Under the pieces are notes generated by a model. It did no database searches, was not told where the DNA came from, and saw only the letters and a program-made list of their open reading frames with translations. Shown here piece by piece: positions 19,433 through 28,672 of a stretch of DNA of 64,000 bases. The stretch is from DASQZK01 sp963732905 (GTDB taxonomy: Bacteria > Bacteroidota > Bacteroidia > Bacteroidales > GCA-2748055), in the NCBI GenBank assembly GCA_963732905.1, contig CAVTBM010000005.1, positions 99,470 to 163,469 of the forward strand. Reading direction: 5' to 3'. Within the stretch, counting starts at the first letter, position 1, and each line of letters begins with the position of its first letter. A program made the position numbers and the translations under genes.

Positions 19433-19480
19433 AAAATGATGATTTCAGCTGACATTCATCAAAAAGGATATCATCATTTT
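19433..19480 (+). terminator. Possible hairpin terminator after kup
   Basis: An 11-bp perfect inverted repeat, AAAATGATGAT (19433-19443) and ATCATCATTTT (19470-19480), has a 26-base loop and ends in four T. It lies about 125 bp after the kup stop. The stem is AT-rich and the loop long, so it is a weak candidate. Confidence 0.3.
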
Positions 19481-19959
19481 GGGTGAGTTGATAACTTTTC
19501 GTCAAAAAGGTAAAAACGGGACGCTGAGATATGAGGGGCGAAAGTCATAAAGGGCGGACGGTTTGGAAGGCGGGGGAGGGCCCCTTTTCAAGAAAAGACA
19601 TCCTAAGTATAACGAAACCCCTTCTATGCCCTGACCTCAAATTGGTAAAGAGAGAATGGAGAAAGATAACAGGAATGAGGCGAGAAAAGGCAACTGACGA
19701 AGTAGAAAATGGTGGTTTGTTGACAAAGTAGCCGCTGAAGGGAACGCCCTTCCCCTCTCTATTGACCCATGGATCTTATGCCCGGCCCACCGGGACTGGT
19801 TTGGTGTAGGGTGGCAAACACGGATCAGACACATCTATAGGGCGAATATATAAATAGTGATGCATCGCCGGGTTAGCCACCTTCTTTTAAAGCAAACACC
19901 CCGAATAACTTTTGCCTTATACTATGCCGGTTATGTATTCCTTCATGTCACCGGTGAAT
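19481..19959. other. Intergenic region without a supported gene
   Basis: About 480 bp lie between the convergent kup and outer-membrane protein genes. Short frames on either strand have no signal peptide, motif or family resemblance. A GC-rich part at about 19735-19835 is unlike its surroundings and may be an old repeat, but I find no second copy in the window. Confidence 0.4.
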
Positions 19960-21410
19960 TTAAAAAAAACTGTACGTCAGGCTGATTTCAAGATGAGTTC
20001 TAAAATATTTCTGAAGCGTGTATCCATAAGTAGTTCCGGTATTGCTGATAAATTGATAAAAATCCGAATTGTGATTTGGCGTTATTGTATAATAATCATC
20101 CGGATCCTGCCGGGCATAAGAAACGGAACCGTAAAGGTTTAACCTTAACTGTGGTGAAAAGTAATAGTTACCGTTGAACCCTGCCGTTCCCTTGAGGTAG
20201 GAGACAGGAGCATTGTAAATATCATTTCATCGGAAGAACTTTCAAAATATCCGGTATAGACGACTGAGTAGTAAAGATCTGCAGCGGTTCTTGTATTTGG
20301 ATAATATCCTATCGTTTGTCCGAAACCGGCGTAATAATTTGGTGTTTCTCTGTTAATTGAGGGTTTGGAATCATAAGGACCCAGATATTTGAGTGTGCCG
20401 CCATAACCGAAGAACTTTATGGTATTTTGCCAATAGAGACTGATTGGCTTGTCGTGGATGAACTCTAAGCCACCATAAAGAACCAGGTCCTTTCTATCAT
20501 AAGTAGTGCTATATTCTGTATTCTCAGATTTAAGATATTGGAAACCAGGGTATAATGCCAGTGAAAACCTGTTACCGCTGTTCCTTGCGGGAGTACCGCC
20601 GTAATCCCAGAAATCGGATAGTACTGTAAAATATCTCGAATCGTGTTCCTGTACCAGTTGGTGAGCAACCAGGAAGGAATCAACGGCCTCCAGTTCATGC
20701 ATTCTTTGAAGCCGGGAGTCGAAATACCGCTCATTCTTCAGTATAGAGACCAGGTTGGCAAACTGCCGGATCTCCCCTGCACTTATGTCTTTACTGAGCC
20801 GGTCCTGTTTAGTCAACTCATCAATGATATAGAGTGCATGCCTGATATCCTGCACGGGTTCAATACGGCCTCTGCCGGCTTTAATGGGTAAGATCCCGGT
20901 GAATGATAGTGAATTGTTTTTTACTTTTAACGTGCCATTATCATCCGTATTTTCAGTTGCAGTATTTTGGCTGGCATAATTCAGGTAAATATTGGTACCG
21001 AAGAAATTTTTGGTATTGAAATAGTGGCGCCGCTCAGTATTCCAGTTTAAAGAAGAGTAAAGAGTGCTTACTTTCCTGTCTATCGAACTATTTGTCTCAT
21101 AGTTACTGTAACTTCCGTTTAACCTCAGCATTCCATGGGAACTCTGTTGAATTTTATCAGAATTGAGAAATGAATTGTACTGAATGCTTGAAGATCCGTT
21201 GGAATTTAAATCATGTGTATTGAATTTTTCGCCGGATTGCTGATAAATGTTGTTTTGGGATCTTTTATCTCCGGAAAAACTAAAATTGAAATCCAGTTGT
21301 CTTCTTCTGATTTCCGGCAGTTTATAGCTTGAGATATCAATGGTATCCGATTGTGCAAAGAGATTTCCTGCCAGCAACAGCATGAAAATCATCAATAGGG
21401 GGCGTGTCAT
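19960..21410 (-). CDS. Outer-membrane beta-barrel-like protein, frameshifted near its 3' end
   Basis: The first frame (20145-21410) encodes a signal peptide (MTRPLLMIFMLLLAGNLFAQ) and a long Ser/Asn/Tyr-rich, strand-dominated protein (LNGSYSNYETNSS, YSSLNWNTERRHYF, LYYSVVYTGYF) with a short helical insert at about residues 205-265. It stops early after TITFHHS. The adjacent frame continues to 19960 with VSYLKGTAGFNGNYYFSPQL, LNLYGSVSYARQDPDDYYT and YTLQKYFRTHLEISLTYSFF. The latter has alternating strands and a terminal Phe, the outer-membrane insertion signal. The switch falls at atcatttcatc (20221-20231) and would be repaired by one extra A in the GAAAT run. The joined product is about 482 residues. 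Function unknown. Confidence 0.7.
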
Positions 21411-21963
21411 AGGTTGAGTTGTTTTAGTGGTGAAGGAGTTGTTTTTTAGTCCATTGAGAATAAAATGATAAACGGGATTTTTAGGTTTTTTAATTAGATG
21501 AACGCTTATATTAAAGTTAATCGAATTTTGATAAACCTCTTTATGCTGTATAACATTATATGTAGGTAGAATGAATATGCTGATTTTCGCACGTCGTGCG
21601 GAGTCTGAAACGTTATTGAAAGGATGTTGCGATAGTCGTGTTAACGATTTATAACCGTGTTCCTGTATGTGTTTTTCATATCCAGAATAACTTGTATTTC
21701 ATAGTTCAGAATATAAAAAATCTGTGTTCATCCGTGGTGAACATCTTCCTGTTTTTTACCACAGATTACCCGGATTTGCACAGATTAAAATGGGAAATTT
21801 CTTGATTAATGATATTGCTGGAAACCAGTATAATTGAAAACCGGAAAAGGGTTATTTTTTACCAATTCCGGTTTTTCAATTTCATTGTCACGCTTAAATC
21901 AGTTTGAACTACTGATTAAAGGCATGCCAGGAATGCTTTTAACTTATCAGAACGCCGGACGAA
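21411..21963. other. Intergenic region with a short shared repeat motif
   Basis: About 550 bp, AT-rich, no gene. At about 21758-21790 it holds 'accacagattacccggatttgcacagatt', a degenerate form of the 'cacggattacacagatt' sequence also seen at about 42066-42087 and 44740-44760. In those two places it accompanies the GxxExxY-related repeats. Confidence 0.45.
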
Positions 21964-22467
21964 TCAATCATCGTCGTGTCCACCCTCATGTTTCTCTGCA
22001 TCAGGAGCCGTAAAATCACCCAGTAACTTCCATTTTCCACCATCCTTCACATAAAACTCTACGTACTTCCCGTGTTCATTTCCCATTTTTTCTTTGTCTC
22101 CCATTTTCCTGGTAAACCACATGGCATAATAATAGTCGACGACTGCGGCGTTGTCTGTAACTACAATTCTGGCCGGCCGGATGGAATAGTAGTTCAGCGT
22201 CATCATGTCTTTCATGGCTTCGGATGACGACATCAGTTCCGGTTTACTTGTAGGCAGAGGCTGATCTGAATTCCAGCCCTGGTACTGGTCGTGAAGGCTT
22301 TGAGAGAGCGCCGTTAGATCCTTTTGTTTCCAATGGGCCCATGAGTCTGCCACAACCTGCCATACTTCTTTTTGAGCCTTGGTCCATTCCTGGGCATTAA
22401 TTTTTGCCGGTAACATGAAAACCAGCACGAGACCAGCCATGAAGGCATTTTTGAAAACTTGTTTCAT
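21964..22467 (-). CDS. Secreted NTF2-like (SnoaL/DUF4440-type) protein
   Basis: 167 residues with a signal peptide ending in KINAQ. The mature part has the cone-shaped NTF2-like layout: helices WQVVADSWAHWKQKDLTALS, a central pair of strands (IRPARIVVTDNAAVVDYYYA) and a closing YVEFYVKDGGKWKLLGDF. This fits periplasmic SnoaL-like proteins, which bind small ligands or act as isomerases or cyclases. The C-terminal tail HEGGHDDD is His/Asp-rich and could bind metal. It is monocistronic. The substrate is not predictable. Confidence 0.72.
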   Translation of the reverse strand: MKQVFKNAFMAGLVLVFMLPAKINAQEWTKAQKEVWQVVADSWAHWKQKDLTALSQSLHDQYQGWNSDQPLPTSKPELMSSSEAMKDMMTLNYYSIRPARIVVTDNAAVVDYYYAMWFTRKMGDKEKMGNEHGKYVEFYVKDGGKWKLLGDFTAPDAEKHEGGHDDD

Positions 22468-22650
22468 GATAATAGAATTTTGAGTTAATAAATGAAAATT
22501 ATTGATACAACTTTTAAGGTTACCACTTCAACAAATATTTTGTAAGGATGTTTAAATGGTTGATAGTTTTTTAGTTATCCCGGGTTTGGTCAGGTTGATA
22601 TTTTGTTTGGACTTTAGTTTATTCTAACCTGTGATATTGTTTTCTATATA

Positions 22651-22690
22651 AAAAACAGACGGGCCGGTAACCTTTTAAGTTCCGGCCCGG
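22651..22690 (-). terminator. Rho-independent terminator facing the minus strand
   Basis: The stem GGGCCGG (22661-22667) and CCGGCCC (22682-22688) is extended inward by AAC/GTT, with a loop of a few bases. On the minus strand it is followed by GTCTGTTTTTTATA, a U-rich tail. It lies about 390 bp after the stop of the alcohol dehydrogenase gene at 23078 and could end that transcript. Confidence 0.5.
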
Positions 22691-23077
22691 CCTATTTCTT
22701 TAATGTCGGTTCCAAAAAGTAAAGAAACCAGGTGGGTGTTGCAAAGTCGGATGTGCAGCTTAAAAATGTTTTGCAAACAACAAAACGAGATTCAGAGTCA
22801 ACTTAGCAGTAAGACAGGTGACTGTTTCATGAGAATGCATAATGGGAGCATCGATTCTCAGAGTTTACGAAGGCAAGATCAAAATACCATTCAGGACATT
22901 GTTTGTTTGAAAGCGATTCCCGGGTAGTCTGAAAAGGCATCGCGGGATTCTTTCCTGGCATGAAACATACATGGGTTGCCGCCTTTTATTTACGAAGTCA
23001 TGATGATCTCAACCAGGGGCTTTTTTTAGATTATATAAAATAGATTTAATCTGATTTTTATTCCTATTTCCGTTATA

Positions 23078-24094
23078 CTAAGGTTTTATCAGGATCTTAA
23101 CTATTTTGCCCGGGTTCGCAGCCCAATTTTTAATGGCTTCGGCCATTCCATCAAATGTTACGACATGGGAAATTAAATCGTCAACCGGTAATACTTTACG
23201 CCCAAGGTAATTGACTACCGCCCGGAAGTCTGCCGGTGAAGCATTTCTTGATCCCAGGATGTCCATTTCTTTTTGTACAAATAATTGGGTTGTGAACGTC
23301 ACATCTTCCTTTGCATAACCTATACAGACAATCCTTCCGGTAAAGGCAATTTCTTTTACTGCCGTGGTATATGTCAATGGATGTCCAACCGCTTCAATCG
23401 CAACATCAGGTCCCCGGCCAGATGTAATTTGCGACAACCTGTCATGCAGGTTTTCCTTTATCGAGTTAATGGTATATTTTGCACCAATTTTTTTTGCCAG
23501 CTGCAGCTTTCCGTCATCGATATCAACCGCGATGACATTAGCCCCCCGAACAACTGAGCGGATAATTGCACCAATCCCGATCATACCGCATCCAAAAATG
23601 ATCACGGTATCATTGTCAGTAACTCTGCCGCGATCTACCGCATGAAATCCGACGGTTAACGGTTCAACCAAAGCAAGTTCTTTGTCCGTAAGATTTTCGG
23701 CTGTAATTAATTTTTCCCAGGGGAGGGCTATATATTCACACATGGCGCCATCACGTTGTACTCCCAGGGTCTGGTTGTACTGACAGGCATAGGACCGGCC
23801 GTTCCGGCATGAAGGACAGTTCCCGCAGCTGGTGTAGGGAATTACCGTCACGGCCATCCCCTTTTTAAAATTTCCGGGAACGCCTGCGCCTGTCTCCACA
23901 ACAGTACCTGCAATTTCATGACCCGGCACCCTGGGATAGGAAACGAGTGGATTGCCACCTTTGTAAGTCTTTAAGTCACTTCCACAGAGACCAACGTATG
24001 TTATTTTCAATAACACTTCTCCGGGGCCGGTTTGAGGTTTTTCCCTGTCAACTACCAGAACGGATCCAGGTTCATTAATAAGCACTGCTTTCAT
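23078..24094 (-). CDS. Zinc-dependent alcohol/polyol dehydrogenase (MDR family)
   Basis: 338 residues. The catalytic zinc site is GLCGSDLKTYKGG (Cys) and VPGHEIAGTV (His-Glu). The structural zinc site is the four-cysteine loop CGNCPSCRNGRSYAC. The Rossmann motif is VIIFGCGMIGIGA, followed by AVDIDDGKLQLAKKIGA, which favours NAD+. The family includes sorbitol, threonine and L-galactonate dehydrogenases. It is the last gene of a run containing a lactonase, an L-fucose-dehydrogenase-type reductase, a mutarotase and FucP. It probably oxidises a fucose-derived hydroxyl group, for example a keto-deoxy acid or lactaldehyde-level intermediate; this step is inferred from neighbours only. Confidence 0.85.
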   Translation of the reverse strand: MKAVLINEPGSVLVVDREKPQTGPGEVLLKITYVGLCGSDLKTYKGGNPLVSYPRVPGHEIAGTVVETGAGVPGNFKKGMAVTVIPYTSCGNCPSCRNGRSYACQYNQTLGVQRDGAMCEYIALPWEKLITAENLTDKELALVEPLTVGFHAVDRGRVTDNDTVIIFGCGMIGIGAIIRSVVRGANVIAVDIDDGKLQLAKKIGAKYTINSIKENLHDRLSQITSGRGPDVAIEAVGHPLTYTTAVKEIAFTGRIVCIGYAKEDVTFTTQLFVQKEMDILGSRNASPADFRAVVNYLGRKVLPVDDLISHVVTFDGMAEAIKNWAANPGKIVKILIKP

Positions 24095-24232
24095 ATCTCT
24101 GAAAATTATAGTTTTTTACCTCATCTGAAAAAGTCAGCCAAACTTAAGCGCATGAAACCGGAACCCAGGTCCGGGACCTGATGCACATCCCTGCCCCTGA
24201 AGTGTGTAAGTCGTCAGATCACCAATTAAATT

Positions 24233-25066
24233 TCAGCAATCGATCCTGTATACATTGCGGGCATTCATTCCCATGACCGATGCTTTTTCGGATGTGCTTA
24301 GCGACGAGATGAACTTTTTAACGATTTCTGTCCATCTCGTGTAGCTGACACCAGTCAGGCAAACCGGCCAGTCCGATCCGAACAATAACCGGTTCGGTTT
24401 AAACGCTTCAAGTACAACATCAAAATAGGGCAGAAGTTGTTCTTCTGACCAACTGGTAATGCCGGCTTCGGTTACCATACCTGAAATCTTGCAGGATACA
24501 TTTTCACGCTTTGCCAGTTCTGTTATATTTTCTTTCCAGGGTGAGAGTTGCTTTTTTGCAATCAACGGTTTTGCAATGTGATCCAAAACGAACCATTGAT
24601 TGGGATGACTGTCGACAAACGGAATGATTTGAGGCAGTTGACGTTCAAAGATGAGGATGTCATACGCCAGCTTGTAATTTTTTAATAAGGATATCCCCCG
24701 GCTAAATTCTGTTCCCATGATAAAATCCAGCGATTGCTCATCCTGAAGAACATGACGCAGGGCAACCAACTTAGGGTTTAAACTGTATTTTTCCAGGGAT
24801 TGATGAAAATTACCGGAGGCAATTGGCAACCAGCCTATGACGCCGAGAATGAACGGATTTTCATCTGCGAGTGTTAGCAACCACTCCGTTTCTTCAGGAG
24901 TTTGTCTTGCCTGGACAGAAATAACCCCATCAATGCCGGCCTCATCGATTGTTTTTTTCAAATCATGAGGCAAAAAGTCTCTGCGGAGTAGCTTCATATC
25001 ATCCTGGATCCAGTCATATTCATCAGGATTATATTGCCAGAAATGATGATGTGAATCAATGATCAT
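24233..25066 (-). CDS. Amidohydrolase-family sugar lactonase (probable L-fuconolactonase)
   Basis: 277 residues of the COG3618-type TIM-barrel hydrolases. The metal-binding start is IIDSHHHFWQYNPDEYDWI. Further markers are GVISVQARQTPEETEWLL, ALRHVLQDE, FVLDHIAKP, SCKISGMVTEA and the final acidic strand LLFGSDWPVCLTG. Characterised relatives hydrolyse L-fucono-1,5-lactone or L-rhamnono-lactone. The neighbouring dehydrogenase, mutarotase and FucP make L-fuconolactone the best guess. Probably cytoplasmic; no signal peptide. Confidence 0.85.
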   Translation of the reverse strand: MIIDSHHHFWQYNPDEYDWIQDDMKLLRRDFLPHDLKKTIDEAGIDGVISVQARQTPEETEWLLTLADENPFILGVIGWLPIASGNFHQSLEKYSLNPKLVALRHVLQDEQSLDFIMGTEFSRGISLLKNYKLAYDILIFERQLPQIIPFVDSHPNQWFVLDHIAKPLIAKKQLSPWKENITELAKRENVSCKISGMVTEAGITSWSEEQLLPYFDVVLEAFKPNRLLFGSDWPVCLTGVSYTRWTEIVKKFISSLSTSEKASVMGMNARNVYRIDC

Positions 25067-25218
25067 TGCATTAGGTTTTTGCGTTCCCTGATCTGTTATA
25101 TATGTAAAGAAGACAAGTTAAAAATCCGGTCAAGCACCAAATTCCACAAACTCAATCGCCCTGTTTCAAAACGTTCCGGAATATTCTTTGGTCCGGCCAG
25201 TAAACCTGTATATCTCAT

Positions 25219-26268
25219 TTAAACGTATTGATAATCCGGATTAATCAGCTGGTGCTCTTTCATTTCAGACCAGAAATCCCCGGGAATTTGAACCTGCAGA
25301 GATTCTACATTTTTATACATTGTCGCAATCTTACTTGTATTAAGAGCCAGGGCTATAAAAGCCGGATGTGACAAAGAAAACCGGATACAGGCTTCAGCGG
25401 GATCAACCTTATATTTCCCGCAGATTTTATGAAATGTATCTCTCCAGGGGTATATAAATTTACCCTCCTCCGAATCCCGTTCAACGGTTCTGTAATCGAA
25501 AAATGGTCCGCCTGTAAGAAATCCCGATTGAAAAATGGCCGAATTGATGATGCCCACGTGATCGGTATGCAACTGGTTAATAAAGGTCATTAAGTCATGG
25601 GGGTGCTTCATGATTGTGAATGAATTGGCGAACATTACCCAGTCGAATTTCACATGCCCGTATAATTCACGGATCACCCTCCAGTCTTTTGATCCTATCC
25701 CTACAGCCTTTACTTCTCCTTTTTCCCTGAGTTCGAACAATGCCTTGTATGCACCAAGTATATCCCTGATGCGGTTCAATCTGTCCTGCTCATCATCTGC
25801 AGCCATTAAATATTCATCGGGATCATGGACAGAAACAATGTCGGCTTTATAATGACCTCCAAGCAAATCATTCCCTTGTTTCCAGCATTCGATGATACCT
25901 TCATAACTGATTTTTTGCACGGCGTCATGCTTCAGATTTTTCCAGATGCCAGGTTCAAAAGTAGGCTCATCTGTGGTCAGGGGTATCCTGTACCACCCCA
26001 GTTTATTGCTTATTCTTACCTCAGAAGCCTTAATCCCTAAATCAGTCAAAATACTACCTATCGATTCCAGAGCCAACCCGGCACCATATTTTCCTGCTGT
26101 ATCTATCATGACCGGTTTTTCAACACAATCAAACCATGTTTTCACGAGGTCCTTTTTCTCATCGTAGCTCAGCTCCCGGTAAAGGTTTCCCAGATAGCTT
26201 GTTCCAAAAACGATCGGCGGGATGGAAATTCCGGTGTCTCCCAGGTTATTTTTAACTGTCAATTTCAT
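25219..26268 (-). CDS. Aldo/keto reductase, L-fucose (D-threo-aldose) 1-dehydrogenase type
   Basis: 349 residues with an AKR barrel. The start ISIPPIVFGTSYLGN is followed by the Asp of MIDTAGKYGAG (catalytic Asp-Tyr), the Lys of RISNKLGWYRIP and the His of DIVSVHDPDEYL, giving the full Asp-Tyr-Lys-His tetrad. Long insertions after the barrel strands and AGKYGAGLALESIG resemble L-fucose dehydrogenase/pyridoxal 4-dehydrogenase enzymes. It would oxidise L-fucose C1 to the lactone cleaved by the neighbouring hydrolase. It is followed by the lactonase after about 150 bp. Confidence 0.85.
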   Translation of the reverse strand: MKLTVKNNLGDTGISIPPIVFGTSYLGNLYRELSYDEKKDLVKTWFDCVEKPVMIDTAGKYGAGLALESIGSILTDLGIKASEVRISNKLGWYRIPLTTDEPTFEPGIWKNLKHDAVQKISYEGIIECWKQGNDLLGGHYKADIVSVHDPDEYLMAADDEQDRLNRIRDILGAYKALFELREKGEVKAVGIGSKDWRVIRELYGHVKFDWVMFANSFTIMKHPHDLMTFINQLHTDHVGIINSAIFQSGFLTGGPFFDYRTVERDSEEGKFIYPWRDTFHKICGKYKVDPAEACIRFSLSHPAFIALALNTSKIATMYKNVESLQVQIPGDFWSEMKEHQLINPDYQYV

Positions 26269-26300
26269 TCGCGATCAATTGCATTGTCAGGATTGGATCA

Positions 26301-26657
26301 TTACCATCCCAGTTTATAAATACGCTCCATGATTTGCCATTTGTCAGCGGCGGTTTCTTCCGGCGAACTGTTCTGGTAACGGGAAACAAGGGCTTCCCAT
26401 TCGTTTTGCCGTGGTTTCCGGCTCAACTCATCCATGGCTTTATCGTGATCAAAATCAGGCACGGTTTCCATGATCATAAAAAGTTGAGTTCCTTTTATAT
26501 AGATCTCCATATCCACGATTCCGACCTCTTTCATCCCATCCGTTATTTCAGGCCAGCCTGCCCCGGGAGCATGCAACTTTATATATTCCCTGATCAGCTG
26601 GTCATCTTTTTTCAGGGTGAGGGTTTTGCAATACCGTTTTGTAGCTGAAGTCTTCAT
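26301..26657 (-). CDS. L-rhamnose/L-fucose mutarotase family protein (DUF718/RhaM fold)
   Basis: 118 residues, a ferredoxin-like fold. The features are the opening strand RYCKTLTLKKDDQLIREYIK, the histidine in LHAPGAGWPEITDGM, GIVDMEIYIKGTQLFMIME and WQIMERIYKLGW. These match the RhaM-type mutarotases, which interconvert the anomers of 6-deoxyhexoses. Placement between FucP and the 1-dehydrogenase suggests it supplies the anomer used by that enzyme. The start at 26657 is 3 bp from the stop of fucP, so co-transcription is likely. Confidence 0.88.
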   Translation of the reverse strand: MKTSATKRYCKTLTLKKDDQLIREYIKLHAPGAGWPEITDGMKEVGIVDMEIYIKGTQLFMIMETVPDFDHDKAMDELSRKPRQNEWEALVSRYQNSSPEETAADKWQIMERIYKLGW

Positions 26658-26660
26658 GGT

Positions 26661-27965
26661 TCAATTTTTAATATTTTTCAAATATAGCCTTTCTGTTCTG
26701 TATCCATAAATAGCAATAACAACAAAGCTTATAAGGGGGAGAACAAATGAAAAATTCACCGCGGGGAAGCCATGAATCGTTCCAAGGTCAATAATTGCCC
26801 CCTGTAACGGAGGCATAAGTGCTCCACCAACGATTGCCATTACGAGTCCTGCCGCACCTATGGTGGCATCTTCGCCCAGTCCCTCAAGAGCCAGTCCGTA
26901 AATTGTGGGAAACATTAAAGACATAAAGGCAGAAGTGGCAATAAGACAATAAAGTCCACCCATGCCCTGAATCAGAATTGTGCCAAGAATGGTAGTAAAA
27001 CCGCCGATGGCATATATCGTGAGAAGTTTTCTGGAATTAACATATTTCATCAGTGCCGTACTGATGAACCTGCCAGAAAGAAAAATTCCCATGGCCAGAA
27101 TATTGTACCTCTGAGCTTCTGCTTTGGAGATACCGAGATTTCCGGCGTATTGGATAATAAAAGTCCAGCACATGATCTGTGCAGCCACATAAAATACCTG
27201 CGTAAATACCCCTTCACGATATTTCTTATTCGAAAACAGTCTTGAAAAGGTAGCTCTTAGAGGCAGGTTTTTTTCCCGGTGTGGTTCACGGGGCATCTTT
27301 ACAAGTGCAATGACGACGAGCATGATGGTAACAACCAAACCAAGCGCTACATAAGGATTCCTGATAATGATCAGATCCTGCGCCCTGGCGATGGCTTTAT
27401 CGGCTTCACTCATGGTGTTAAAAATGAGCTCACCATTTGCGGTTCTTTCATCTGAGATCAATGAGCTCAAAATAACATTTGAAGCAACGAACATACCTAA
27501 AAGGGACCCCACAGGATTAAACGCCTGTGCCAGGTTCAGCCTGCGGGTTGATGTAGTTTCATCCCCCATTTTTAATATATACGGATTAGCGGTAGTCTCC
27601 AGGAACGCCAGGCCAAACGTCAATATGTACAATGAAACCAGGAAAAATCCGAACACTTCATATTTGGCTGCGGGAAAAAATAGAAATGCACCAAAGGCAT
27701 AAAGGGCCAGGCCAACTAATATACCTTTTTTGTAGCTGAATTTTCTGACAAATAAAGCAGCCGGCAGAGCCATCGTGGCGTACCCTCCATAAAAAGCAAA
27801 TTGTATCAGCGCAGCTTTTGCATTGGAGATTTCCATAATCGTTTTAAATGCTGCGACCATGGGGTTGGTGATGTCGTTGGCGAATCCCCATAAAGCAAAC
27901 AAGCTTGTAATCAGGATGAACGGGAAAAGCATTTTGCGTTCTACAACAGGAGCTCCTTTATTCAT
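26661..27965 (-). CDS. fucP: L-fucose:H+ symporter (FucP family MFS permease)
   Basis: 434 residues from the ATG at 27965 (MNKGAPVVERKMLFPFILI); an ATG 14 codons upstream is less likely. It has twelve transmembrane helices. LFALWGFANDITNPMVAAFK in helix 1 is the FucP signature (LWGxANxxxxxM), with the membrane-embedded Asp. LAFLETTANPYILKMG, RRLNLAQAFNPVGSLLG and SLMFPTIYGLALEGLGEDA are also typical. It imports L-fucose or a similar deoxysugar. It is the first gene of the five-gene run 27965 to 23078. Confidence 0.92.
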   Translation of the reverse strand: MNKGAPVVERKMLFPFILITSLFALWGFANDITNPMVAAFKTIMEISNAKAALIQFAFYGGYATMALPAALFVRKFSYKKGILVGLALYAFGAFLFFPAAKYEVFGFFLVSLYILTFGLAFLETTANPYILKMGDETTSTRRLNLAQAFNPVGSLLGMFVASNVILSSLISDERTANGELIFNTMSEADKAIARAQDLIIIRNPYVALGLVVTIMLVVIALVKMPREPHREKNLPLRATFSRLFSNKKYREGVFTQVFYVAAQIMCWTFIIQYAGNLGISKAEAQRYNILAMGIFLSGRFISTALMKYVNSRKLLTIYAIGGFTTILGTILIQGMGGLYCLIATSAFMSLMFPTIYGLALEGLGEDATIGAAGLVMAIVGGALMPPLQGAIIDLGTIHGFPAVNFSFVLPLISFVVIAIYGYRTERLYLKNIKN

Positions 27966-28533
27966 AAGAGTTAATGTTACATTTGTTGTTTGTGAATGAT
28001 AATTCAATTCTGACAGTCTGACTATTTCAATGACTTCCCAACTTGTTTACCCCAGCCCTATAGGAAGCTGAAAAGCCATAAGAACGGTGATGTTTGCTAA
28101 TCCCCGGAAATACAACTTTCATCCCGATCATTCCACTCCTTGTTCAACTTTATAAAATCACGTAAATTCGCAAGGAATCCGTCCTAAAGATAATTCAGGA
28201 ATGACAATATTTAAAATGCTATTTGAAAATTTTGTTTTAACAGATGTTGCTCCCAGGAAGAAAATCTTTGGCTTTGTTATCCTACAGTTGGTTTACCAGG
28301 GCATTTAGTGCAGCTTGCAGACAAATCATTTCCTTTGGCAGTGTAATACAAGGTTGAATCCTGCATTTCCCGGGACCATCCTGATAAAAATCAGAAGATT
28401 TTATGCCTGTAAAATCCATTATACCAGCCTAATTAGCTAATTTTATATGAAAAAGACCGGTTATTGCACAAATTATCGATAAATGACATGTTTGCCAACT
28501 TGAAGAATTTAAGAAAAAGATAACTTGAAATCT

Positions 28534-28614
28534 ACATGATGGATTACATCTCAACCGGTCCGCCGGAGGCGGGGAGCTCAACGGAGCTAAACATCTCCTT
28601 TTATTCCATCATGT
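28534..28614 (+). promoter_or_regulatory. Structured leader upstream of the MtnA-like gene
   Basis: A 10-bp perfect inverted repeat, ACATGATGGA (28534-28543) and TCCATCATGT (28605-28614), encloses an inner hairpin CCGCC-GGA-GGCGG (about 28561-28573). It ends about 60 bp before the start codon at 28673. The spacing suits a transcribed leader. It does not match the SAM riboswitch classes I know. It may be a cis-regulatory RNA or a protein-binding site. Confidence 0.35.
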
Positions 28615-28672
28615 GTGATTTTCCCGTACTGGCCGGACAAGATATTATAACTTTAAAATCAAAATTATTAGA

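Noticed and set aside
19531..19731. 66-codon open frame after kup
   Set aside because: Low-complexity Lys/Arg/Glu content in a repeat-like spacer; no support.
22703..22927. 74-codon open frame
   Set aside because: No signal peptide, no family resemblance, Cys/Gln/Ser-rich random-looking composition, and it lies just after a terminator-like hairpin facing the other way.
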